From Lachnospiraceae bacterium (GTDB taxonomy: Bacteria > Bacillota > Clostridia > Lachnospirales > Lachnospiraceae): a stretch of 33,362 bases of DNA. The number at the start of each line of letters is the position of its first letter. The stretch's first letter is position 1. A program made the translations under genes and the position numbers. The DNA lies in assembly GCA_017622845.1 (NCBI GenBank), contig JAGAQJ010000027.1:1-33362 (forward strand). The letters run 5' to 3'. This document shows, one piece after another, positions 1 through 7,308 of the stretch. The notes beneath the pieces were generated by a model. That model had not been told where the DNA came from and ran no database searches. It saw only the letters and a program-made list of their open reading frames with translations.

Positions 1-23
1 AGGAAATATCACCATTCTTCACC

Positions 24-366
24 GGGCAGCCTGCAGGATACTATCTGCCGTTTTCTGTTCAGTGAAACCGTAAAGCTGGACAATTGCCAATACACAGAAG
101 GGCGGCAGTCCTATGCCGGAACAGGCTGGCGGAGAATGCTGATATTTTCTTATGGGTGATTTGATACATCAGCGAAAATCCGCACGGATGCGGATTTAGG
201 ACGAAACGCGTCCATGGACGGCGCGTAGAGTCCGGTCGCGGACGGTTTTGAAAGCTTGTGGCATCACCCATTAGAAAATTCGTATTTGGAGTCCAATCGC
301 CTGTACTGGTATACGACTGCCGCCCTTCGTCCCGGCTAAAATAATGCATAAGGCTGAATTGCTATA
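24..366. repeat. Dispersed intergenic repeat (copy A), interrupted by a palindromic insertion
   Basis: The left end carries GGGCAGCC, four variable bases, then the 19-mer at 36-54 containing GGATACTATCTGCC. The same block, ungapped, occurs at 16713-16743. The right end carries ATGCATAA followed by GGCTGAA (344-358), matching 16757-16773 of the same downstream copy. In the downstream copy the two ends are only about 13 nt apart; here about 290 nt separate them, most of it a long inverted repeat (97-328). No coding capacity is convincing; the 96-residue minus-strand frame across it is read through the palindrome. Confidence 0.6.
97..328. repeat. Long imperfect palindrome, MITE-like insertion
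   Basis: The outer arms are exact 14-mers, GAAGGGCGGCAGTC (97-110) and its reverse complement (315-328). Further inward, a 17-nt stretch around TTATGGGTGAT near 144-161 pairs 16 of 17 with ATCACCCATTAGAAAAT near 264-280. The centre holds short hairpins such as AAATCCGC/GCGGATTT and CGTCCATGGACG. This fits a non-autonomous, hairpin-forming mobile repeat. No transposase is present. Confidence 0.65.
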
Positions 367-438
367 CTTGAAAATTCAGATTTCAATATTGACATTTTCA
401 ATAAATTGTGAAAAAATATAATTGGATTACAATCTAAG

Positions 439-468
439 AAAGGAGCGTAGCAGATGAAAAGATTGTAG
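439..468 (+). CDS. Four-codon mini-ORF with a strong ribosome site
   Basis: AAAGGAG at 439-445 lies 8 nt before ATG AAA AGA TTG TAG (454-468), encoding MKRL. The next gene's ribosome site begins only 15 nt after the stop. The ideal spacing suggests real initiation, perhaps as a leader minigene for the 53-residue protein, but a four-codon ORF can arise by chance. The coordinates include the ribosome site. Confidence 0.3.
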
Positions 469-499
469 TATCCTAAACTGATAAAGGAGGATACGAGTC

Positions 500-661
500 A
501 TGGAAAGTTGCATTATTACATGCATTGTAGTCGCAGGTATGGTTACAATATACTATTTGATTACAAAGAAAAATGTGAAAAGACAGCATACGATGCTGAC
601 TTTTGGAAACATTTTCGAGTTTAAATCAGAGACTGAATTTGATAATGATGATGAGAATTAG
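500..661 (+). CDS. Small single-pass membrane protein (53 aa), function unknown
   Basis: ATG at 500 is preceded at good spacing by AAAGGAGG (483-490). The 53-residue product has a short N-terminus, a hydrophobic segment at about residues 4-21 (IITCIVVAGMVTIYYLI), a basic juxtamembrane stretch (TKKNVKRQH) and an acidic tail ending SETEFDNDDEN. This is the layout of a bacterial small membrane protein with the basic side in the cytosol. Family not recognised. It stands alone, following the MKRL mini-ORF and followed by an AT-rich non-coding island. A TATAAT at 417-422 has only a weak -35 (TTTTCA 395-400) at 16 nt. The strong ribosome site and sensible topology support a real gene. Confidence 0.6.
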   Translation: MESCIITCIVVAGMVTIYYLITKKNVKRQHTMLTFGNIFEFKSETEFDNDDEN

Positions 662-905
662 TTTTATCAATTAAATATTTTAATAGATTTAAATATAATT
701 ATCAGATTATAATAATAAACATTAAATAAGCTTATTAAAAATATTAATAATAAAGAATATTAAAGTTTAACTTAAATTATAATAAAAGAATATTATATAT
801 TGATTATTACAATAAAATGCTTAAATATTATCTCTCATTAAAGATTAGATATAAGTCATTGGAATTTTGAATCGGGTAAAAAATTAAGTTATATAAAAAT
901 AGTAG
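662..905. other. AT-rich non-coding island
   Basis: About 240 nt made almost wholly of A and T, with many TTAAAT/AATATT tracts, sharply different from the flanks. No frame with a ribosome site is visible. It could be a promoter-rich or bendable spacer, or decayed DNA. Nothing specific can be assigned. Confidence 0.5.
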
Positions 906-912
906 TAAAACA

Positions 913-950
913 TGAAGGGCTGTCACAATCAGTAATTGTGCACAGCCCTT
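913..950. terminator. Hairpin, possible terminator
   Basis: AAGGGCTGT-CACAAT pairs with ATTGTGCACAGCCCTT around a five-base loop, with one bulged base. No T-run follows on the plus strand; on the minus strand the hairpin is followed by loosely T-rich sequence. It could end transcription from the small protein gene or be another intergenic palindrome. Confidence 0.4.
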
Positions 951-1093
951 GCTTATGCACGCGGACACGCAAAGGAAGATTGCCAGCAGAGCCAAAATCC
1001 GCGAATTATTCAGATAATACCAGAGAAACGGAATAGGAAATATATTCTGTACATATATTATAGAAATGCAAATAACGGTGGAACAAGTAATTT

Positions 1094-2359
1094 ATGCGAA
1101 ACATTTATATCGGAGATGTAGGCGTGGCTGTGCAGTATATGCAGCTTGCATTAAATAGAGCAGGCTTTCCGGTCGAAATAAACGGTCAGTTTGACAGGAA
1201 TACCTGTTCTGTATTGAGAACTTTTTTGGGTGATGGAGTAGGCTGCTATGTGGACAGGGCTGCATGGACAAAGCTGATCCCTTATCTTAAGGGCTACACG
1301 ACACATATTATCACCGCAGGGGAGACTTTGTGGGGAATCGCTGACACATATGATACACAGGTATCCGCCATACTGACGGCAAATCCGTCGGTTGATGCCA
1401 TGAATTTACAGGCAGGAACGCGTATTTACGTTCCTTTTTCTTTTGCACTGGTAGACGAAAGAGTGCCATATACGTCTATTTTAACAGAGTATATCCTGGA
1501 AGGCCTGCAGGTCCGCTATCCGTTTCTGGTTTCCGGCTGTATCGGAAAGAGTGTCATGGGAAAAGAGGTCTGTTACGTGCAGATTGGAGAAGGTAATACG
1601 GAAGTATGCTATAATGCCTGCTTTCATGCAAATGAGTGGATTACAACGCCAGTATTGCTGAAATTTGCGGAGGAGTATGCGAAAGCCTATGCAGAGGGGG
1701 AGGAGCTTTACGGAGAGGATACAGAGACGCTCTTTCGGGAGTTTCGCCTGTATTTAATTCCGATGGTCAATCCCGACGGCGCAGACCTTGTAAACAATGT
1801 TATCCGAAATGAGGATTATCTGGAGCAGACAAGGGCTATTGCAGCAGATTATCCGTTTATTCCTTATCCGAATGGCTGGAAGGCAAATATCAATGGGATT
1901 GACTTAAACCTTCAATTTCCTGCTGGCTGGGAAAATGCCAAAGAGATTAAATTTGAGCAGGGATTTACGACGCCGGCGCCAAGAGATTATGTGGGTGAAG
2001 CGCCGCTTTCTGCAGTCGAGAGCATCAATATGTACCGTTTTACCACGTCACATGATTTTCAGCTGATACTGGCTTATCATACGCAAGGCGAGGTTATTTA
2101 CTGGAAATATCTTGATTATGAGCCGGAAAATTCAAGGCGTATTGCGGAGTATTTCGGACGCGTCAGCGGATATCAGGTGGAGGAGACACCTTATGCCTCG
2201 GGCTATGCAGGCTACAAGGACTGGTTTATCGAAGCCTATAACCGTCCCGGCTATACCATTGAGGCAGGCCTTGGAGAAAATCCGTTAAGCATGGAGCAGT
2301 TTCCCCAAATTTACCATGACAACCGTCTGATACTATTAGGGGGAATGACACAACTATAG
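1094..2359 (+). CDS. LysM-domain M14 zinc peptidase (probable gamma-D-glutamyl-diaminopimelate endopeptidase)
   Basis: Residues 1-58 resemble a peptidoglycan-binding domain (GDVGVAVQYMQLALNRAG, INGQFDRNT). Residues about 71-116 are a LysM module (HIITAGETLWGIADTY ... ANPSVDAMNLQAGTRIYVP). The rest is an M14 carboxypeptidase fold. The zinc ligands are visible as H178 and E181 in HANEW and H329 in LAYHTQGE; the catalytic Glu is E390 in YTIEAGLGENP. The same LysM plus M14 architecture is known from the sporulation-associated endopeptidase I of Lysinibacillus sphaericus, which cleaves the gamma-D-Glu-diamino acid bond of stem peptides. No signal peptide is present, as in that enzyme, so action on recycled muropeptides or inside the sporangium is plausible (inference). 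The start is ATG 1094 behind a weak GGTGG site. Confidence 0.85.
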   Translation: MRNIYIGDVGVAVQYMQLALNRAGFPVEINGQFDRNTCSVLRTFLGDGVGCYVDRAAWTKLIPYLKGYTTHIITAGETLWGIADTYDTQVSAILTANPSVDAMNLQAGTRIYVPFSFALVDERVPYTSILTEYILEGLQVRYPFLVSGCIGKSVMGKEVCYVQIGEGNTEVCYNACFHANEWITTPVLLKFAEEYAKAYAEGEELYGEDTETLFREFRLYLIPMVNPDGADLVNNVIRNEDYLEQTRAIAADYPFIPYPNGWKANINGIDLNLQFPAGWENAKEIKFEQGFTTPAPRDYVGEAPLSAVESINMYRFTTSHDFQLILAYHTQGEVIYWKYLDYEPENSRRIAEYFGRVSGYQVEETPYASGYAGYKDWFIEAYNRPGYTIEAGLGENPLSMEQFPQIYHDNRLILLGGMTQL

Positions 2360-2569
2360 GAGCCGGGATAATACGGTCAGTGCAATACTTACAGGAATTT
2401 CAACTAAAATATCAGGTATTTCTTTTCCGTGTTTCATGATAAAATTGAGAAGTCAAACTGATGGATAATATGGTATGCGCCGGCGCCGGATGGAATTTCG
2501 GCGGTACTGCAATGGTGCCATGCAGAAATTTTGCTGGTGCAATGGCGCAAAAACAAGGAGGAAACTGTC

Positions 2570-4909
2570 ATGAAGCAAGTTCCATATGAATACAAAAATC
2601 TTCCGATTCCGGGCGGCGGTTATGTCACGGGATTTTTATATCATAAGAAGCAAAAGGGAGTACTGTATGCGCGGACGGATATCGGCGGCACATACCGGTA
2701 TGATGCAGGGAAACAGAACTGGGTGAGCCTGATACCGCATGTGACTATGAAGGATTTGAGCGAAACCTTTCCGATTGCACTTGCATTGAATGAGAAAAAG
2801 CCCAATATGCTGTATATTGCCTGCGGAATCAATGCGGAAAAGTCGGGAGTGCTTGCAATTTCCGAGGATTATGGTGAGAGCTTCCGGTATGAAAAAATCC
2901 CTGTGAGAATACATGGAAATCTCAACGGCAGAGGAACGGACGAGAGGCTTATCGTGGATCAGGATATGAATGACAAGCTCTACTATGCAAGCCAGCAGGA
3001 AGGACTATGGGTAACGGAAGATGAAGGCAGAACCTGGAGGAAGCTGACAGCGCTTCCGGAGGAATTTCTCGCCTTTGTCACACAGGTAAACAGTGCGCTC
3101 ATTGTGTCAACGGCAGGCGTGACGACAGCGGACCGCACACAAAATATGCGTGGACACAGCTTATATGTATCCTACGATGACGGAGAACACTTTGAGAAGC
3201 TTGCACAGCCGGAAAGCAGAACGATTGAGGGCTGTCAGATAAATGGACTGGTAGCGCAGAGATGTGCAGCGGATAACAAGTATCTGTATGTGACCTTTGC
3301 TTCGACAGGAAGACGTTCCTATACAGCGGATAATGGTTATAGCTGTGATTCCGGCGATACGATTGACGGCAGAATTGTGCGGTATGAGCTTCTTGAAAAT
3401 GGGAAAATAGGTAATTACAAGGACATTACGCCTGTAACTGCAAGCAGGACATGCGGCGCCGGCATGGAGTGCATTGCAGCACAGGAACCACTTGACTTTG
3501 GATTTTCAGGAATCAGTGTATCGGCACAGACTTCGGGGATGCTGATATGTACTACAATTGTAAAAGATAATGGGGATAGTGTCCTTCGTTCTTATGATTA
3601 TGGCGATACCTGGCAGGAGATTCTTTATGACCTTAAGGAGGGTGAGATTACATTCCGTGCTCCCTATATGAGACCGGAGTGCAATGGAGGCCATTCGCTG
3701 ATTCACTGGCTCAGCGATATCAAGATCAATCCCTTTGATGACAATGAAGCATGGTTTAATTCCGGCACAGGAGTGTTTCGGACTGCCAATCTGAAAGATG
3801 AGAGAAAATGCAGGTTTACCGACTGGTGTGACGGCATTGAGGAGACAGTGCATTTAAATGTATATGGCATGCCGAAGGGTGAGGTTCAGGTGATTGATAT
3901 CCTTGGCGATCTCGGCGGCTTTGCATTTACTGACCTTGACAGACCCTGCAGTAATTCGTTTGCAGACAGTGAAGGAAACCGGTATATTACCTGCATAAAT
4001 GCGGATTTTTCAGACGAGAACCCCTGTATGCTGGTCGTGACGCCGCGCGGAAACTGGACTGGAAAAACCAAGGGAGGGCTGATTCTTTCACGGGATCAGG
4101 GACGAACCTTCGAGAGACTGGATATGCCGTTTGGTCTGGGTGATGAGATAGATAAGGCGCTCAAAAACATTGAAAACCCTAATGTCAATTCAGGCTGGAC
4201 AGCAATGTCGCCCAATTGCAGACATATTGTATGGTCAATCGCTGAAGGGATTCATCTCCCGGTAAGCCGTCTGATTGTAAGTCATGACACAGGTGTCAGT
4301 TTTGAACGCTGCAAGGTCTATCAGCTTGATGGGAAGCAGAAGACGGATGGAGATATTAAGGTCTTTTCAGACAGGACAGAGAGCGACTTGTTTTATGCCT
4401 TTGGGGACCATTCAGATTTTTATATCAGCAAAGATGGCGGAAGCACCTACCATGAATACCGTCTTCCTGATGAATTTCCGCAGGTGCATTTCGGCTTAAT
4501 TGACTGTGCTGATAAAACAGAAGTGCGCGGAGAAACCGGAAAGCAGGGTGTATTTTATATTGCATCTGGTGAAAGCGGATTATGGAAGCTGGAATATCAT
4601 TGTGACACAGATGTCATAAAAATGACAAGACTTACCAAGGAAGGCGACACAGTTTACCGCATGGGCTTGGGACTTTTATCGCCGGAGAGTGATTATTACA
4701 GAGACAATAAGGCAATTTATTTTAACGGCATCATAGACGGCACATATGGTTTCTACAGAACGCTTGATGAGGGAAAGAGCTGTGAGCGGATTAATACTGA
4801 CAGGCAAATGTACGGCGAAATCAACAGCATAGACGGTGACTGCCGCGTATTTGGCAGATTTTATCTGGCAACAGGCTCCAATGGAGTAAAATACGGCGAC
4901 CAGATATAA
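2570..4909 (+). CDS. GH74-type glycoside hydrolase (xyloglucanase-like beta-propeller), no signal peptide
   Basis: The product has 779 residues starting at ATG 2570, chosen because AAGGAGG ends 8 nt upstream; an upstream TTG at 2531 lacks a ribosome site. The N-terminus GGGYVTGFLYHKKQKGVLYA followed by RTDIGGTYRYD is the GH74 signature. D37 (RTDIGG) and D447 (GDLGGF) sit where the two catalytic Asp residues of GH74 enzymes are expected. Repeated S-x-D-x-G-x-T/S-F/W motifs (SEDYGESF, TEDEGRTW, SYDYGDTW, SRDQGRTF, SKDGGSTY) are the BNR/Asp-box blades of the two propellers. Length matches the family catalytic unit. GH74 members hydrolyse beta-glucan backbones of xyloglucan. No secretion signal or carbohydrate-binding module is seen, so cytoplasmic use of imported oligosaccharides is inferred. 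No transporter or other glycosidase lies nearby, so the substrate is unconfirmed. Confidence 0.8.
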   Translation: MKQVPYEYKNLPIPGGGYVTGFLYHKKQKGVLYARTDIGGTYRYDAGKQNWVSLIPHVTMKDLSETFPIALALNEKKPNMLYIACGINAEKSGVLAISEDYGESFRYEKIPVRIHGNLNGRGTDERLIVDQDMNDKLYYASQQEGLWVTEDEGRTWRKLTALPEEFLAFVTQVNSALIVSTAGVTTADRTQNMRGHSLYVSYDDGEHFEKLAQPESRTIEGCQINGLVAQRCAADNKYLYVTFASTGRRSYTADNGYSCDSGDTIDGRIVRYELLENGKIGNYKDITPVTASRTCGAGMECIAAQEPLDFGFSGISVSAQTSGMLICTTIVKDNGDSVLRSYDYGDTWQEILYDLKEGEITFRAPYMRPECNGGHSLIHWLSDIKINPFDDNEAWFNSGTGVFRTANLKDERKCRFTDWCDGIEETVHLNVYGMPKGEVQVIDILGDLGGFAFTDLDRPCSNSFADSEGNRYITCINADFSDENPCMLVVTPRGNWTGKTKGGLILSRDQGRTFERLDMPFGLGDEIDKALKNIENPNVNSGWTAMSPNCRHIVWSIAEGIHLPVSRLIVSHDTGVSFERCKVYQLDGKQKTDGDIKVFSDRTESDLFYAFGDHSDFYISKDGGSTYHEYRLPDEFPQVHFGLIDCADKTEVRGETGKQGVFYIASGESGLWKLEYHCDTDVIKMTRLTKEGDTVYRMGLGLLSPESDYYRDNKAIYFNGIIDGTYGFYRTLDEGKSCERINTDRQMYGEINSIDGDCRVFGRFYLATGSNGVKYGDQI

Positions 4910-4919
4910 AATAATAAGA

Positions 4920-4982
4920 CCTGTTTCGTTTATTGCATATCAAAGAGAAATCTGAGAGAACGATAAGCGAAACAGGCTTTTT
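4920..4982. terminator. Convergent terminator between the GH74 and TetR genes
   Basis: A 16-bp stem (4920-4935 with 4961-4976, CCTGTTTCG core, two G-U wobbles) with a 25-nt loop is followed by CTTTTTA. It ends the GH74 transcript and lies just beyond the stop of the minus-strand TetR gene, so it may serve both. Confidence 0.7.
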
Positions 4983-4995
4983 ATGTACAGGAGAA

Positions 4996-5631
4996 CTATT
5001 CATAGGGAGTTAGAGACAGATAACTGAGGGTTCCCTGCTCGATATCTGTTCCTTTTTCAAGCAGAGCGATAAGCCCCTGTACTGTTTCTTCAATTTCATC
5101 CGGCGTGGAGGGCAGCAGGGAATTGTCCAGCTTTACAGCAAGCACAATCAATACGATTTCTGCCAAAGCAGCAGGGGAGTCAAAGTGGATATCACCGCTT
5201 TCGATCCCCTGCTTTATAATTTCTGTCAAGGCAGGCTTTAATTCGGATATGACATGAGTCAGGTATTTGTGATGCAGGAAAGCCAAATCCTGTGCACTGG
5301 CATTGTCAGGAGAATTGTTGTTTTCTTTGATAAAGGCTGTTGAAGAATTCCGGCACGCCTGAAAGAGCATTGCCATGCGCGTAAAGGGCGCAATGTCGGT
5401 CTGGGCCGCGAGATTTTTTGCTGTGTGAAGCGGCGTTTCGTAACTGCGTTCGATCAGGGCATCTAAGATGGCGTCCTTTGACGGAAAATAATAGTAAATG
5501 CTTCCCTTTCCTATCCCGGCTTTTTGGGCAATCTCGCTGACGGAAATGTTTTGGATTTTCTTTTCCGTCAAAAGCTGCTGAAGTGCGTCCAGTATCATAT
5601 CATATTTTTCATGTTTTTTGGTATCAGGCAT
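4996..5631 (-). CDS. TetR-family transcriptional regulator
   Basis: 211 residues from the chosen start at 5631 (MPDTKKHEKYD), which has AGGTGG 8 nt upstream. The open frame extends up to 5739, but the best minus-strand promoter (5711-5739) lies inside that extension, which rules it out. Residues about 8-55 form the TetR DNA-binding domain (ILDALQQLLTEKKIQNISVS, then EIAQKAGIGKGSIYYYFPSK, the recognition helix and YYYF hallmark). The C-terminal part is the variable ligand-binding helical domain. The gene is divergent from the SCP2/hydrolase/condensation/ACP/ligase run, and the intergenic region holds two matching dyads of TetR-operator type, so it most likely represses that run and perhaps itself, with an acyl or lipid effector inferred from the cluster content. 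Confidence 0.88.
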   Translation of the reverse strand: MPDTKKHEKYDMILDALQQLLTEKKIQNISVSEIAQKAGIGKGSIYYYFPSKDAILDALIERSYETPLHTAKNLAAQTDIAPFTRMAMLFQACRNSSTAFIKENNNSPDNASAQDLAFLHHKYLTHVISELKPALTEIIKQGIESGDIHFDSPAALAEIVLIVLAVKLDNSLLPSTPDEIEETVQGLIALLEKGTDIEQGTLSYLSLTPYE

Positions 5632-5710
5632 GTGCGATGCCACCTTTCTCATAAAATCAATGTAAAAAGGATTCAGGATATTTTGTATTTCTTTTCGGAA
5701 ATTAACAAAA

Positions 5711-5739
5711 ATTATACCACATCTGTGGGAAAGGAACAA
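5711..5739 (-). promoter_or_regulatory. Promoter of the TetR gene
   Basis: On the minus strand, TTGTTC (5739-5734), a 17-nt spacer and TATAAT (5716-5711) with an extended TGG just before it. The expected start, about 5704, leaves a 70-nt leader before ATG 5631. Confidence 0.65.
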
Positions 5740-5797
5740 TTGTAAATTTTGCTATAAAAAATAAAAAATATTCTGCGTAAAATTGGGAAAACCATAC

Positions 5798-5812
5798 TTG
5801 ACCAACGGTCGA
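5798..5812. promoter_or_regulatory. Putative TetR operator 1, over the -35 of the acyl cluster
   Basis: TTGACC-AAC-GGTCGA is a dyad with 6-bp half-sites. Its TTGACC also reads as a -35, with TAGGCT (5822-5827, preceded by TGTGG) 18 nt downstream as a weak -10. Binding here would block that promoter. Confidence 0.55.
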
Positions 5813-5841
5813 AAAATGTGGTAGGCTTAAGACAAACAAAG

Positions 5842-5856
5842 TCGACTGATGGTCGA
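5842..5856. promoter_or_regulatory. Putative TetR operator 2
   Basis: TCGACT-GAT-GGTCGA repeats the pattern of operator 1 (shared right half GGTCGAAAAA), centre to centre 44 bp away, about four helical turns. It falls just after the predicted transcription start. Confidence 0.55.
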
Positions 5857-5922
5857 AAAACAGTGGGACCTTCCAGGGGAGGTCTGCGAATGTTTTGAAA
5901 ATAAAAGGTATGGAGGAAGAAT

Positions 5923-6318
5923 ATGACCTACGCAGATTTTTTTTATGAGATTAAAGGAAAGTTTATGGGAGCAGATGTGAGCGACATTCAGGAGCATCTT
6001 GCTTATCAGTTTAATATTGAGGACGAGGAAGCAGGAGGCGCTTTTTATGTCGAGGTCAAAGAGGGTGTGCTCTATGTGGAGCCGTATGAGTACTATGATA
6101 GAGATGCCGCATTTACATGTAAGCCGGAGGTGCTTGTAAAGATTGCCGAGGGCGAGATGGACCCGGTATGGGCATTCACAACACAGAAGCTTAAAGTAGA
6201 TGGAAATATCGACAAGGCGCTTAAGCTCAACGAGATTATCCAGCGCAAGAAAAAGGAAATGAAAAAAGAAGCTAAGGAAGCTAAAAAAGAGGCTAAAAAG
6301 AAGACTGCTGGTAAATAG
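5923..6318 (+). CDS. SCP2-type sterol/lipid carrier domain protein
   Basis: 131 residues with ribosome site GGAGGA before ATG 5923. The body matches the SCP2 fold: a predicted N-terminal helix, strands around FNIEDEEAGGAFYVEVKEGVLYV, AAFTCKPEVLVKIAEGEMDP and the closing WAFTTQKLKVDGNIDKALKL, which is the typical SCP2 ending (K/GDx-AL). SCP2 domains bind fatty acyl-CoA or other lipids in a hydrophobic tunnel. Residues from about 109 form a highly basic Lys/Glu/Ala tail (KKEMKKEAKEAKKEAKKK) that could contact membranes or acidic partners. First gene of the TetR-controlled run; 19 nt before the hydrolase start. Role as lipid binder or presenter in the cluster is inference. Confidence 0.8.
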   Translation: MTYADFFYEIKGKFMGADVSDIQEHLAYQFNIEDEEAGGAFYVEVKEGVLYVEPYEYYDRDAAFTCKPEVLVKIAEGEMDPVWAFTTQKLKVDGNIDKALKLNEIIQRKKKEMKKEAKEAKKEAKKKTAGK

Positions 6319-6337
6319 CAGCATGGAGGTGCAAGCA

Positions 6338-7288
6338 ATGGGAATACTGAAAAACACCATGACCTGTCTGGGTGTCCTTGCGGCAGCAGGCGTGGGAGAG
6401 ACAGCGTACTTTTACAGAAGAACAATGAAGCGCAACAATGCCAAGGTAGAGCGCACCATGAAGATGTCAGGAACGGACTGGTCTCAGTACGCGCCGCTGA
6501 TGGAGAAGAGAAAGGCATTTATGATGGCTCAGCCGCACAAGGATGTCTATGAGACTTCCTTTGACAAACTGAAGCTTCATGCAACTTATTTTCCGGCAAT
6601 TGAAGAAAATGCAAATAAGAAAAAGGTTGCCATCTGCTTTCACGGGTATACAAGCCAGGGCTTGTCAGATTACATAGGCTTATCGGATTATTATCTGAAA
6701 AGAGGCTTTGCAATGCTTCTTCCGGATGCAAGGGCACATGGTCAGAGCGAGGGCGAGTACATCGGCTTTGGCTGTCTGGACAGGAAAGATGCCCTTGTGT
6801 GGATTAACTGGGTAATTCAGGAGCTTGGCGAGGACGTGGAGATTGTGCTGCACGGAACGTCTATGGGCGGCGCTACCGTATTGATGGCAAGCGGACTTGA
6901 GCTTCCCGCCCAGGTAAAAGGAATTGTTTCTGACTGCGGATTTACCTCGCCTAAGGAAGTATTTACCCATGTGCTGAATACCATGTATCATCTGCCTGCA
7001 TTTCCTGCAATTCAGGGAGCAGACATCATCAACAAAAAGCTTGCAGGCTATGGCATGGATGAGTGCAATGCAAAACGAGAGGTTGCAAAAGCCAAGGTAC
7101 CTATTTTATTTATCCATGGCGCAAATGATACCTTTGTCCCATGTAAGATGTGCCATGAGATTTATGACTGCTGTGCATCACCCAAAAAGATACTGATTGT
7201 GGAGGGTGCAGCGCATGCAGAGAGTTATTATAAGGATACGGAAAAATACGAGCAGGCGTTGAATGAGTTTTTTGCGGAAACATTGTAG
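6338..7288 (+). CDS. Alpha/beta hydrolase with an N-terminal membrane anchor
   Basis: 316 residues. The start is ATG 6338 because GGAGG (6325-6329) gives good spacing; the upstream ATG 6323 overlaps that site. Residues about 8-27 are hydrophobic (MTCLGVLAAAGVGETAYFY) and followed by RRTMKRNN, so a membrane anchor with cytosolic body or an uncleaved signal is likely. The catalytic triad is visible: S175 in HGTSMGG, D264 in HGANDTFVP, H293 in GAAHAESYY. The oxyanion region is FHGYTSQG. The family resembles Lachnospiraceae and Bacillus YqkD-like hydrolases that act on esters or acyl chains. In this cluster it could release acyl groups from the carrier or trim a lipid product (inference). Confidence 0.85.
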   Translation: MGILKNTMTCLGVLAAAGVGETAYFYRRTMKRNNAKVERTMKMSGTDWSQYAPLMEKRKAFMMAQPHKDVYETSFDKLKLHATYFPAIEENANKKKVAICFHGYTSQGLSDYIGLSDYYLKRGFAMLLPDARAHGQSEGEYIGFGCLDRKDALVWINWVIQELGEDVEIVLHGTSMGGATVLMASGLELPAQVKGIVSDCGFTSPKEVFTHVLNTMYHLPAFPAIQGADIINKKLAGYGMDECNAKREVAKAKVPILFIHGANDTFVPCKMCHEIYDCCASPKKILIVEGAAHAESYYKDTEKYEQALNEFFAETL

Positions 7289-7308
7289 TCAAGAGGAGGG
7301 GGATTTTG

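Noticed and set aside
59-349. 96-residue minus-strand ORF
   Set aside because: Lies across the long palindrome, has no ribosome site and contains the repeat ends; it is a by-product of the repeat.
389-422. TTGACA and TATAAT as a promoter for the small membrane protein
   Set aside because: The spacer would be 22 nt, far beyond the usual 16-18.
936-1121. 61-residue plus-strand ORF upstream of the M14 gene
   Set aside because: Begins inside a hairpin, lacks a ribosome site, low-complexity composition and overlaps the start of the next gene.
5632-5739. N-terminal extension of the TetR protein
   Set aside because: The best promoter lies within it and the ATG at 5631 has a proper ribosome site.
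5827-6360. 177-residue minus-strand ORF opposite the SCP2 gene
   Set aside because: Antisense to a well supported gene; phenylalanine/serine-rich end mirrors the lysine-rich tail.
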